This document shows positions 1 through 10,893 of a DNA stretch of 64,000 nucleotides, in pieces. The stretch is from Gnetum montanum (taxonomy: Eukaryota; Streptophyta; Gnetopsida; Gnetales; Gnetaceae), in the NCBI GenBank assembly GCA_015680685.1, contig MNCI01001437.1, forward strand, positions 1-64,000, read 5' to 3'. The notes under the pieces are model-generated. The model made no database searches. It saw only the letters and a program-made list of their open reading frames with translations, and had not been told where the DNA came from. The first letter of the stretch is position 1. Each line of letters begins with the position of its first letter. Position numbers and translations under genes: made by a program.

Positions 1-228
1 GCTCGAATAAAGAGTCGTTCACTCTAGGACTCCTACTGCCGGCACGTGGGAAAAATTCTAACTCTGGAGTGATCAATCTGCCAGAGCTTCGCTACTTCTA
101 GCCAGGATTTTGAAATGAAGGGAGTGCCGCCTCTTATTTATAGATATGGCAGCAGACCGCGATATCGCGTACGCAATATCACAGGGAAAGACGCGATATC
201 GCGGCACTATGCATGTCGTGTCTCATCA
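1..228 (-). mobile_element. LTR fragment (C family) at window edge
   Basis: This matches the right part of the C-element LTR (43489-43694) base for base over long stretches and ends in CATCA at 228. Reading on the minus strand it is the start of an LTR (U3). A TATAAATA box lies on the minus strand at 135-142. Two copies of the palindrome CGCGATATCGCG lie just upstream of it, at 158-169 and 192-203. It is joined directly to reverse-transcriptase sequence at 229 with no N between them. The simplest reading is a C-family element or solo LTR inserted in element A's RT, with the rest outside the window. Confidence 0.85.
158..203 (-). promoter_or_regulatory. Twin CGCGATATCGCG palindromes upstream of LTR TATA box
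   Basis: Two identical 12-bp perfect palindromes at 158-169 and 192-203 lie within about 70 bp of the minus-strand TATAAATA at 135-142, in LTR U3. The C-element LTR has decayed versions at 43650-43685. They could bind a dimeric regulator, but no known factor is assigned. Confidence 0.45.
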
Positions 229-2280
229 GTAGGTTTCATCTATCCTATTGTAGATAGTGAATGGGTTAGTCCCTTAGTGGTTGTTCCAAAGAAGGAGGGC
301 AACTTGTGAGTATGCATTGATTTATGGATGTTGAACGTTGCTACATTCAAGGATCACTTCCCTTTTCCATTTTTTGATTAAGCCTTGGATACCATAATAG
401 GACACGAGTATTATAGCTTTCTAGATGAATATAGTAGATACTAATGTGCTAACTCACTAAGAAGGATTCACCCTTCAAATGGATAGATTTATGTGAAAAG
501 GCATTTGAAGCTCTAAAGCAAAAACTAGCTGAGACACCAATTGTTCAACCTCTAGATTGGTTCAAGCCTTTTCACATCATGGCTAATGCTTCCAATTATA
601 CACTTATTGTAGTATTGACATTACTAGATGATCAAAAGAGACCTTATTATATACATTGTGCCTGCAAAAGCATTACTGGAGCATAATTGAACTACACCAT
701 AACAAAATAGGAGTTGATGGTCATGGTATACATAATTAAAAAGTTAAGACATTATGTGCTTTGATATCAAATTTATGTCCATATCAATCATAGTGCCATT
801 CGATTTCTAATGAAAAAACTAGTGGTTAGTCCTAGGGTGATAAGATGGCTCATTATTTTGCAAGAATTTGATATCATGATGATCAATTAAAAGAGAAAAA
901 ATGTGGTAGCTGATCATCTATCAAGACTAAAGTAGGATGCCCAAGATCAAGTAGAACCTTTATCCAACTAGTTCCCCAATGAGAACTTGTTTACTAAAAT
1001 AGTAAAGGCAATAAGTTCAACAAGGAAGTCATGGACCACAAAATATCTAACCTATCTATCAGCACAAGAGCTTCTTGCTAACTAGAGTAAGAAACAACAA
1101 GAACAATTCCTTCATAAAGCAAAAAGATATATGGAAATTAATGAAAATATATACAAGATCTATGTAGATGGGCTAGTCAAATGTTGTGTGCTAGAGTGTG
1201 ACCAATAGAGAATCTTAAATGACATCCATGAAGGGCCATGTGGTGGCCACTATGTAGGGTGTAAAATGACACTCAAACTAATGATGGTAGGCTACTTTTG
1301 GCCTACCTTGTTTAGAGATGCCCACACTTTTAAGTAATCTTGTAAGTGATGCAAAAAATATGGAGGAATTATGGCCAGATATGAGGGGCCATAGTAGTGG
1401 ATACAACCTTTGGAGCCATTTGATATATGGGAAATTGATTTTATGGGGCCCATAACACCAATGTGGAATGGAAAAGCATACATAATTGTGATTGTGGATT
1501 ATTGTACTAAGTGGGCATAGGCAGCAGTAGTAAAAGACTATATAGCAAAGATAGCTACCAAATTTTTTCAACAACATGTGGTGAACAAATTTCAAGTATC
1601 AAGAATGCTCATATCAAACAATAGAACTTACTTCATTGGTGCTACATTTAAAAATCTCATGCAACAACTTGGAGTGAACCATAAGCTGACCATACCATAT
1701 CATCCCTAAGAAAATGGTCAAGCCAAAGTAACTAACTAAAAAATTACTAAGATACTTATTAGGACAATTAGTAGGTTTAGAAAGGACTGGAGCACTAAAA
1801 TGAATGATGCTATATAGGCCTATAGGACATCCTAGAAATTACCTATAGGATACTCACCATATGAGTTAGTTTATGAGAAGTTACCAATGCTCCTAATCTA
1901 GACAGACCTCCACACTCTAGCTATTGCCAATCAACTTGACCTTGACTTGAGCTTAGGCCAATGATAACACCTTATGAATCTAAACCTCCTAGATGAAAAT
2001 AGTCTTGTAGCACTCATGAGTAATGAAGTCCACAAACATTACTCGAAACTTAGGCATGATACATGGATAAGGCAAGTAACTATAAAACTAGGTGACAAGG
2101 TCCTTTACTATAATCCTAATCATCTACCCCAAATAGCCAAATTTCAAACACTTTGGAAAGGACCATACATTGTTCAAGCCACTTATCCATCTGGTGCCTT
2201 ACATATCTACCACCCATCCTATTCACATAAGCTCATTCTTGCTAACATCCAGCAAGTCAAATTCTACTATGAACATTCCT
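229..2280 (+). pseudogene. Element A: Athila-like Ty3/gypsy pol remnant (RT, RNase H, integrase)
   Basis: This is a decayed retrotransposon polyprotein. The RT start is recognisable (SEWVSPLVVVPKKEG at about 259-303) and runs to a degraded FLDGYSGYNQI-like block near 440. The RT palm with its YMDD-type motif is absent: sequence jumps straight to the RNase H lead-in (AFEALKQKLAETPIVQP from about 499). RNase H ends near the motif NVVADHLSRLK (about 900-935). Integrase follows: an H2C2-like block (about 1205-1360), WEIDFMGP (about 1430), and SNNRTYFIG near 1615, where the second catalytic Asp appears to be Asn. The C-terminal integrase region, 1974-2280, is still open and begins MNLNLLDENSLVALMSNEV. 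Many stops are TAG/TAA at positions where the family has Gln, for example the two TAGs in YEGP**W. It is not functional. Confidence 0.93.
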
Positions 2281-4490
2281 AGGAACCTACCCAAGCTATC
2301 CAACTATCTTCCACTTATTTTCTCTTTCATTTAACCAATTTTGATGATAATCCTGGGGGTTTCCATCTAGACCCATAGGTATTTTACTAAATTTTTTACT
2401 TTATTTTTACTTTTTTATTATTTTATACTTTTCCATTTCTTAATAATTTCTTAATTCTTTCACATTTTTCTATTCTTTAATAATTTTTCCTTTTTTAAAC
2501 ATTTTTCATTCTCTACATATTTTTCCATTTTCACCATCTTTTTCATACTCTATTTTCATTTTCTCTGTACATATTTTTTTATTGTTAATAAAATACACCA
2601 AGAATAAGGCAATATGTAGTCCAATAAAGTGAAGATTTCTCTATGTTATCAAATCATAAGGTTTCAATTATTTGTACAATGAGACCACAACATTCATTCA
2701 TCCATCCATTCCATTAATAAGAGGTTCTTGCTATGACCATAATGATATTCTTTCCATCATAACACTAAGAATAAACTTGTGATCCTTATGCCTAGAGTAA
2801 AAAGTGAAGAACCAAATGGGAATGTCAAGGGTGTGACATCAAGGGGATTTGTGGATTCTCTTAGAGTACTGATGTGAGTTCTATCCTATTGTGTAGGTTG
2901 TATTATATCCTTGTAGATCTAACAAAAAATGGGAGTAAAAGTATGATAAGTCATGTCTTACCATGTCACTAGAAAGACATGTTACCCATGCCTAAAGGTA
3001 GTTCTCTGGTAAGGTTGACATAGATGAAAAATAAAATAAATGCATAGAATAAATTTCTAGGGGTTCCATTAAAAAGACATGTTACCCATGCTTGAAGGTA
3101 GGAAACTTCTCAAGAATCTAAAAAATAGCAAAGTACAATGAATGAACTTCTCCCTTGGACAATATGCCAAGTGCTAATACTCCTTGCAACAATGGTAGTA
3201 TTACGGTTGTAAATCCAAGAGATGAAATAATTCTATGTCACTAGAATGTGGTCTGGACTTGGTTTGAGTCACGGATAGAATGGCTAATGATTACTTTAAC
3301 CACTAATAAAACACAAGAATTCATTATGCCTATGGTGAGATGTCTCACGTCCTAATTTCTATAATCCCTTCTAAGACCATTTCATCTTACTAAATGAATA
3401 ATTATAACTTGAAGTTTTGTGTAGCATAGTGACATTTTCCCAATGTGGTGGTACCAACATGTGTGTTTTGTTAGACAAGTATACATTACATTTAACTCCT
3501 TGAGTGCCTAATGACACTTTGAGATGTGGTTATACAAGGGCACTCAGGGCTAGAGCTTGCTTTGGGGAGGACCCGCTTGTATAACTGTTGTATCTTATAC
3601 CTGACAAGTAATTCCACATAATCTTGAGCCTTCCAACCATAATAAATGCTAATAAAAACTTCCCTTACCAATTCCATACAACCATTCATACAAGAAGAAT
3701 TCATTACCCATCTCATAAGCACTTAATATACTTTCATAGCCTGAGACTCCTTCTTTATGCACTTTCTATTTCAAATTTTTGAAAAATATGCATCATTCCT
3801 AGCCCATGACCTTCTAGACATGTTTAATATCTTCCAAATATTCCAATTGACTTATTCTTTTTCATGAAAAAATCAATGACAAGTTTGAAATATTTTCCTT
3901 CAATATCATATCTCCAATATCGAATCTCCTTTGATATCATAATGGAAAAAAAGTATAAATAGCACATAGGACTTGGTGAAATTTTCATTTTCAACTTTTA
4001 AAGCTAGGAGAGCTTTTATCATTTTTCTCCTGAACCAAGAGCTTTAACCTCCCAATTTCAAACACTAATAACTCCATGCTCACAGCTCTAATTTTCAAGA
4101 TTCTTGAACCTTGTTGATCACTGAGCTCTCAATTTAGTTGTGGAAAGTGCTTAGCATGATGTCACTAAACCTTGAGTTAGAATTCTCTAATGCTTGGAAG
4201 ATATTATAAGGGAAAGTATGAAGGGGAAAATGAATATTTTTTAACAAGAATCAATCACACTAAAGTTAGAAACACTTAAATAATCCTCTTTATGAACCAT
4301 ACCAACTATTATAATACATAACTAAGAGGAAAATAGATAACTGTGAAGGGTTATAAGGAAACTAACACCTAAGGGGTTTCTATTTGAAAATTTATCTAAC
4401 TCTGCCATCATAACAAGCTAAGAATTTCATCTTGTAAAGGGTGTGAGTAAGGAATAGGTTATCAAGAAATAGATTAAAAATTTAATAATT
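2281..4490 (+). other. Element A post-pol non-coding region
   Basis: No coding signal is recognised. It opens with a T-rich stretch (about 2375-2590), as does the region after pol in element B (about 17990-18190). Short words such as AGACATGTTACCCATGC recur at about 2975 and 3072. This position matches the spacer between pol and the second ORF or polypurine tract in Athila-like elements. Confidence 0.55.
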
Positions 4491-5381
4491 TCCAAATCCT
4501 TTGTGATTGTAGATGGCCTTAAAAGGAGGAGCAATAGGAGGACCTTCATAGCCAACAAGGAAAAGGCCAAGAGGTTGAATAGGGGAACAAACCCCACAAG
4601 CAAAACATGTGGAGTAGGAGGCTCAATCCTTTAGTCTTCATTAAGAAACTTTTGCTACAAGACACTCAGCCCAAGTAAAGGTAGCAGATCCACAAGCACC
4701 AACACAAGGATAGCCCCTCACACTGTCACCAAATTGCCTCCAAGTCATCTAAGAGAAAATGATCCTAACCACAATGATCGCAGAGCTCAACTTTGGTCCA
4801 TTCATAGAATTTTTTCTAGAAGCAGTGAAGATGTGACTCCAAGCATCACTATTATGACCCACACTCACAAATAATGAGGAATTGTATTTGGGGGAGACAT
4901 ATCAATTCTAGCACAATAAAGATGAAGATGCAACAATTAATTTTGAGGAAGTCTCAGTCTTCTATTTTATAAGCGCAATAATTGAAGCCCTTAATGTGCC
5001 CAATGAAATAGCAAAGCAACACCTCTCTCCACTAGATTAGATACAGAAACAAGAAAAATGTAGTTGCAAAGACCATATGGCAAAAATGACAAGGATTACA
5101 ATGAGCTAACTCTTGAAGAAAGGATCTAATTCAAAATTGGCACATATCACCTATTTCCTAGAAAAAGATTAAATAGAATGTTAAAATATGTAGCCAGAGG
5201 AAGTGTGATCTTAATGGAAAAATTTAAGGAAAACATTACATGCCTCTATTTTCTTGAAATCTAANACCTTCCTAAGGATGTCATTGATGTACCTTAGGAT
5301 TCCAGCACATCTGCATAGCTTCCTAATGAGGCAATGAAATGGAAGTATCAACTTTCCTACCTTCTTTTCCTCAAACCACCA
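4491..5381 (+). pseudogene. Element A: second (post-pol, env-position) ORF, left part
   Basis: Broken coding sequence of unknown function lies between pol and the 3' LTR, where Athila elements carry an extra ORF. The clearest run is open from about 5068 to 5264 and contains NELTLEERIQFKIGTYHLF followed by LKYVARGSVILMEKF. After the N at 5265 the same kind of frame continues (LPKDVIDVP, LPNEAMKWKYQLSYL) to about 5381. Between 4491 and 5027 only fragments are readable. The remainder lies beyond the inserted element B, from 20623. I see no signal peptide or fusion motif, so calling it an envelope would be unjustified. Confidence 0.5.
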
Positions 5382-5618
5382 TTAGATTTCAAGAAAATAG
5401 AGGCATGTAATGTTTTCCTTAAATTTTTCCATTAAGATCACACTTCCTCTGGCTACATATTTTAACATTCTATTTAATCTTTTTCTAGGAAATAGGTGAT
5501 ATGTGCCAATTTTGAATTAGATCCTTTCTTCAAGAGTTAGCTCATTGTAATCCTTGTCATTTTTGCCATATGGTCTTTGCAACTACATTTTTCTTGTTTC
5601 TGTATCTAATCTAGTGGA
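5028..5618. repeat. Perfect 237-bp inverted repeat flanking N positions (probable assembly artefact)
   Basis: Arm 5028-5264 is the exact reverse complement of arm 5382-5618. An N follows each arm (5265 and 5619). The surrounding DNA is heavily decayed, yet the arms show no difference, and the element A reading frame runs through arm 1 and the spacer 5266-5381 but not arm 2. Arm 2 is probably a misplaced reverse copy from gap closure, not a biological hairpin. Confidence 0.8.
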
Positions 5619-5641
5619 NGTAGAAGTGATCATAGATCACA

Positions 5642-5646
5642 TAAAG
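5642..5646. repeat. Target-site duplication TAAAG, left of element B
   Basis: TAAAG is repeated at 20623-20627, directly outside the 3' LTR. Joining the two flanks gives GATCACATAAAG-AAATCCTTC, which aligns to a related uninterrupted stretch at about 20995-21030. Confidence 0.88.
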
Positions 5647-6465
5647 TGATGAAACATGTTTGTTCATCTACTCCAATGTCAGGATCTAGATGTGATGTTG
5701 GGTATCCAAAGTTGAGGGTATACACTAGCCTATAAATATAGTGCCTAGGCTCCTAAGTTGGTAGTTAGTTTTCAATTTTCAATCAAAGTAACAAAGCTCT
5801 TATAGTTTATTTTCTCCAAAGTCATAATATTTTTTGAGTGCCCATAGAAGGAGTCTAAGTGTGTATGGTTCTTTATTCAAACACTGATGTACCTAAGCGC
5901 AGTAGTGTGATGGGAGTAAAAAAGAACTCTTTTAACAATCTTTTTAGTAGTGAGAATAGATTAACATTCTCTTTCATGAACTTTACTTTTATGCACTTTA
6001 TTGCATTTCAAATTGAGAAATTACTTTCCAGTAGTTATTGAATACAAGCATGACCACTTTGAGCATACATATAGTACTTTGTAACTCAACAACGCTTAAT
6101 GTTTGGTAGCCCAATAGAACTATATGTGTTTAGAATGAGTTTAGGAAAGTGGGTGGTTACTTGTGTTAGGCTAGTTAGACTGTAAATGAACTAGATCTTA
6201 AATTACTCTACCTTTCATTCTTGTTGTAGGTGACTAAACTCATAAAACATAAAATAAGAAAAATCATGTACCTCAATTATACTTAAACCATACCCTTGAG
6301 ACTCAGAAGTGTAGTTGGAAAGACAATGAATGTTCTCAATGCCCATTTCACTTCCTAGAAGAACTAGTGTACTAGAGAACTATAGGTCCATGAATTTGAC
6401 CAGATCACATGTAAACACCTTAGTGATTTGTATGGTTGGGCAAAGGGGTATCTCGTCATTCATCA
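5647..6465 (+). mobile_element. Element B 5' LTR
   Basis: 819 bp, TGATGAAACATG to GTCATTCATCA. A TATAAATA box is at 5731-5738. The end (GTATGGTTGGG...CATTCATCA) is shared in pattern with the C-family LTR end. It pairs with 19773-20622. Confidence 0.9.
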
Positions 6466-6486
6466 TGGGCATCATTGTCGAGGACC
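6466..6486 (+). promoter_or_regulatory. Element B primer binding site, tRNA-Asp type
   Basis: The bases directly after the LTR (TGGGCATCATTGTCGAGGAC) are a mutated form of the tRNA-Asp 3'-end complement TGGCGCCGTTGCCGGGGA, the site used by Athila-like elements. Confidence 0.75.
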
Positions 6487-6619
6487 TTTTGGTTGTTTCA
6501 TGTGCTATCTAGGATTTAGTGAAAATTATTTAAATTGTTGGAATGAACCTTAGAGTCACATCACATCTTAAGATTACTACAACAAACCTTTCAAGCACAT
6601 TACATTGTTATCATTTAAT

Positions 6620-7917
6620 TCAAATGTCTTCTTCTTATAGGAGTACTTCTTTATTCAAGTTTGATGGAGTTCATCAACCGGTGTCTCAACAATATCAAAT
6701 GGTATATGCTCATCGTAATGAGTATATACCCAATCTCACCTTCATCCTACATTAGGACGAATAGCTATGGTGGTGTGATATGGACGGAAACATTGTGTTG
6801 CTGCCCAATCAATCTATTTCTACAATGCTCTACCAAGCACATATCTACATGGGTCTTTAGGAACATCATGCTGAGTATGTTGTGCAAGACAATGATGCCA
6901 GGAATTATTGTCCCACTGAAGCACAACATCTCCGAGATCGCCAGTTAGAGCAATGTCACGAATTTGCGAAGGGAAAAGGATTTAATAACTCATCATTCTT
7001 GCTATACCAAAATGATGGTGGGAAACCCTTCTCTAGAGGTTTTCCATGTAGTGAAATTCCTCTTTTTAACTTCAGTGAAAAAGGTCAAAACCAAAACTTG
7101 CAATCCACAATTCACAATCCTGGTTCTAATAAGAATGGATCTAATGATAAAGAAGGATCCAAAGAGATAAATCAAGGCAAGTATGAAAATAAAAAATAAG
7201 ATCATGATCATGGTCATGATCACTGAAGAAGTAGTAGTAGGCACTATGATGGTGCTAGTCCTCCTTCCTCTTCACCTTTGTCATCATCATCATCTTCTTC
7301 TCCTGCTATCTCTAATTGCAACTGCAGGAGGCAAGACCATGATGGATGTGATCAACATGATTGATAAGATTGAAATGACCAAAATGATCAACATGATCAT
7401 CAGGAAAGGCATGAATAAGGGCATGGAAGTTTAAGAGAGGCACATCCCCATGAACGAAGGGGTAGTAGAGGGCATTGTAGGTCCCATGATCAAAGCCTCG
7501 ATGAGCCTTTGCTTGCTACCTGAAGTATGCTCAATATCATAGAGGCAGTACAAATTTTAACAAGGCACATGAAGGATAGTCAGATCAAAAGGCTAGGCAT
7601 GAACAATATTTCTTAATTCGAATAGGAATATGACTTTGATTTGCAAAACCATCTTCAAGCTTTTCAAGATGCATGTGCCTTGTAGAATACAGAACATGAG
7701 TGGCAAAAACTTAACTTGTTCCCAAGGATACTCATCAAAGAAGCAAAGAACTAGTATTGGTCCTTAGAGCCAGAATCTATCAAACGATGGAGTACCATGC
7801 TTGAATTGTTTAATGATAAATATCAAACATACTCCAAAGTGTCCAACTTCAGAAATCAAATCCAAGGATGAAAATAAGGAACACACGAACCCTTAGATGT
7901 CATCATTGGTCGATACT
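6620..7917 (+). pseudogene. Element B gag, N-terminal part
   Basis: Homologous to the better preserved gag of element C. Shared landmarks are a start MSSS-type leader at about 6625, a block ending EYIPNLTFILH (about 6720-6753), DGNIVLLPNQS, and an acidic/HD-rich linker rich in Ser and His (7190-7320). From about 7560 the gag core is readable, with YxxD/WYxSLE-type blocks near 7735-7790. Stops and frame changes are frequent. Element I interrupts the gag core at 7922, in the region equivalent to YYTLLHRCPGHGY of element C. Confidence 0.75.
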
Positions 7918-7922
7918 ATTCC
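7918..7922. repeat. Target-site duplication ATTCC, left of element I
   Basis: ATTCC is repeated at 13054-13058 immediately after the 3' LTR of element I. Confidence 0.9.
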
Positions 7923-8481
7923 TGTCACATCCCCATTCCCAAAAGATGAGGTTACCTAATGAAGATGATATTTCTTCATAACAAGTGTTATTGTTATCTT
8001 AACGAGACCTGAAAGGGTAGTTGTGATTAAGACCTAAAAGGGCATGTTGTAATAATGGACGTGTCTCTTGAGGTAACCTTTGGGGGTTTGACCTAAGGCA
8101 TTTATACCTGGGGTTAGAGGTCATGCTAGCATGGAGTTGCGGAGCCTGGAGAGGCGAGTAACAGGAGTTGGGTGAAATGGGACAGGAAGGAAATGAGTTA
8201 TAGGCCTAACCATGGTGGCAGTGCTGGATTGCCTTTAACGGATAAATGTTAAAGGAAGAAAACCCTAAGGAAAAACACTCTTAGAGCACTCTCTAGACAC
8301 ATCTTTCCATATTAATAAAGCATTCTAGTATTTTCTTTTTCTGCATTTTTCCTATTATTTTCTTTATACATAATGTTGAATATCTCTTATATTTTGCATT
8401 GGTATATTTTCTTTGTACACATAATGTCTAATATATCATATATTTGACATTTGCCATGACATCTGGGAACATGATGTCACA
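7923..8481 (+). mobile_element. Element I 5' LTR
   Basis: 559 bp, starting TGTCACATCCCC and ending GATGTCACA. It aligns along its whole length with 12477-13053, with scattered differences, mostly transitions, and a short extra segment in the 3' copy. Confidence 0.92.
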
Positions 8482-8483
8482 AT

Positions 8484-8495
8484 TGGTATCAGGGC
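8484..8495 (+). promoter_or_regulatory. Element I primer binding site, tRNA-iMet type
   Basis: TGGTATCAGGGC, one base from the common plant initiator tRNA-Met primer site TGGTATCAGAGC, two bases after the LTR. Confidence 0.88.
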
Positions 8496-9320
8496 AAACC
8501 ATGACCCAAGGACCATTCCGAATCATGGGTTGACTACAACATGAATGTGATGATAAACCTTGAAGCCACAACACATGGAAAGCCATTGATCATCACCAGA
8601 TGAACTATATATTTGTGATGCAAGTCAGAAAACACTTTTCCATTAACTTCACGAACAATGGATCAAGCATCTAGATCCTAACAACCAACAAAATTTCTTT
8701 CATGGATATCATTAACCGATGAATATTTGATCACACCTCATCAAAATTCATCAATTATAAGATATGCTGGTAAGATAATGATACATCAGTCCAAGTAACT
8801 TTTACCCATCTTAATATTATAATTATTAATAAATTAGGGTCATTGTTAAATCTCTTTCAAGAAAGTTAGTAACCATAACCTAAATTGATTTTTTTTTGTT
8901 GAAATTTACTATCCAAGTAATCTAGAATATTCTAAGTTACCATATGTTAGCCTAGAAATGTCAATTTGACAAAATAGGCTAGTTTGGTCTTTTTAAATCT
9001 TGAAAAATCAATTTCATTTTTGAACCCTAAAACTATGTCCAACGCGTAGTTCTCGTTGAGAAGATTCCAACGGTACAAATTTCGTCTTAATCGAACTTAT
9101 GGTTTGAGAGATATTGTTGTTTAAATTTTCTAGTTATATGTGCATTAAGATAATATTAAATTATTATTTGAACAGAAAAAAAAAATATCAAAATTTTAGA
9201 GTCAGAAATCAACCCGGAATTGTCATTTACACACACCAAACCCTTACCTTGTCATTGACTCAGCCACCACGTCAACCATGAAGATAATTAAATAATAATA
9301 AGAATAAAAACTTTTTAAGT

Positions 9321-9559
9321 GGAAGGTTGCAGGTTCAAACCCCAACCCCATACTTTAACAAATATATATATGTATATGTAGAATTTAAAAAAAAAACATT
9401 TTTTTAACTGGAAGGTCGTGGGTTCAAACCCTGACCCTCCCAACATTTTAAAAAAATTAAAAAGTAATAATAATAATTATTAAAAAAATAATATAAAAAA
9501 TATATTATGATTTTTAAAAAAATGACTGAGAGGTTGTGGGTTCAAACCCATGCGCTCCA
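9321..9559 (+). repeat. Three GGTTCAAACCC (tRNA B-box-like) units
   Basis: Units at 9321-9343, 9409-9438 and 9523-9559 share the pattern GAAGGTYGYRGGTTCAAACCC, each followed by an A/T-rich spacer. The core resembles an RNA polymerase III B box and T-loop. There is no matching A box or full tRNA fold, so these may be decayed tRNA-derived or SINE fragments. Confidence 0.45.
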
Positions 9560-10570
9560 CAGTCTGAGATATATATACAAACAAAAAAAAATGAAATATA
9601 CAAACAGAATTTTAATTATATATATTTTTAAAAAATTTGCTATGCCTACAACCAAGCCGCTGGCAGATCGCGGCTAGGCCGTCGCAAGCCACAGCCAACC
9701 ACAACCATTCCAAAACACCAAACCCTTGCTTACCTGCCACTGCCCTATACCTGTTTGTTGTTTGACGAATACACCGTCCATCACTATCACTGCCTTCCAA
9801 GCCGCCCATCACTGCCATCCATGCTGCCCATCACTATCACTGCTTCCAAGGCCTTTGCCATTCACAACGAAACAGCAAAAATTTTCTTTTATATGATGAA
9901 AAAATTTTAATAACGGACGGAAAAATTTGAAATTTTTGTCAATTAATGAAAAATTTAAAATTTAATCATTAAACTGTTAGTTTAAATTAAGAACTTATAA
10001 AAGTAATTTTCAAAATTAGAATTTTGTGCAGTGGTAGCAACTGAGATAAAAATTCCACAATTAAGCACGCTAACTGTGGAGTAGAACTGGGATGGGTGAG
10101 CTCTCCGTAAGTCTTGGTTTTTGTGTCAAATGTCTTAGACTCTAGAAGTCATAACTTTTGATTTTGGAAGCTCTTTTTTTAGCAAAAGAAAAGTTGTTTT
10201 CTATAGTTTTCAATCTTCTGGACACAATGGTGAAGTCAGATAGGAATCCCAGAAATTAGGTTTTACTCATTGCCTAATATAGTGCCTTGAGATCATTAAA
10301 AATTTAATTTTCACACAACTTGAGCATACCATGTTCATTTTCAACATATGAATAGTCATTTCTAACATTTTTCACCCTTTTGAACTCATTGGTGAGATTA
10401 GATTTATCATCCATACCCTATAATTCAATGGTATTATAAATTCAACATTTTAAATTTTAAGATTTAATGCATAACCCTTGCAGATAGTCTTAAGTTCACT
10501 AGGCCATGTCATTAGTTACACTGCTAAAGTTAGTGTTCTTAAGGGGGGTAGAAAGGTTATAAAAAATAAT

Positions 10571-10690
10571 ATAGTTAAATATTACTGAAAATCAAGTAAT
10601 GTAATTATATATTACTAAAATTAGATAATGTAGTTACATATTACTAAAATTATATGATGTCTTTAACTATTATTAAAATTAGATAATATA
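10571..10690. repeat. AT-rich tandem repeat, about 30-bp unit, four copies
   Basis: Imperfect copies of a unit containing ATTACTAAAATTAGATAATG. It lies between the internal purine tract and the CCR4-type segment. Confidence 0.6.
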
Positions 10691-10893
10691 AAAATAGATA
10701 AATTAGTTATTAGTTGATTATTAGTTGATGTATTAGTTAATGAATAGTTGATGTAGTAGTTGGAGAATTAGTTTAAGAAATAGAACAATTTTCAACCGTC
10801 AAAAAAGGATATATTAATCCATCTTTTAATCAAAACATAGGGCAAAATAACACGGAGACACAAAATCTTATTTCAACAAGGAGTATGATACTC

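Larger units (their letters stand above)
8496..10860 (+). other. Element I internal non-coding region
   Basis: No gag or pol domain is recognised in any frame. It holds three tRNA B-box-like repeats (9321-9559), a GC-richer stretch at about 9640-9860 with a duplicated CCATCACTATCACTG word, an internal polypurine-like site (about 10538-10551) and an AT-rich tandem repeat (10571-10690). Confidence 0.6.

Noticed and set aside
1278-1595. 105-codon minus frame
   Set aside because: Antisense to the element A integrase, which is recognisable on the plus strand.
5028-5618. Biological hairpin or foldback element
   Set aside because: Perfect arms, N at the boundaries and frame evidence favour an assembly artefact.
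7183-7434. Hydrophobic LLPLHLCHHHHLLLLL frame
   Set aside because: Alternative frame of the Ser/His-rich linker in element B gag.
9321-9559. Functional tRNA genes
   Set aside because: Only the B-box/T-loop half is present; no acceptor stem pairing or A box was found.
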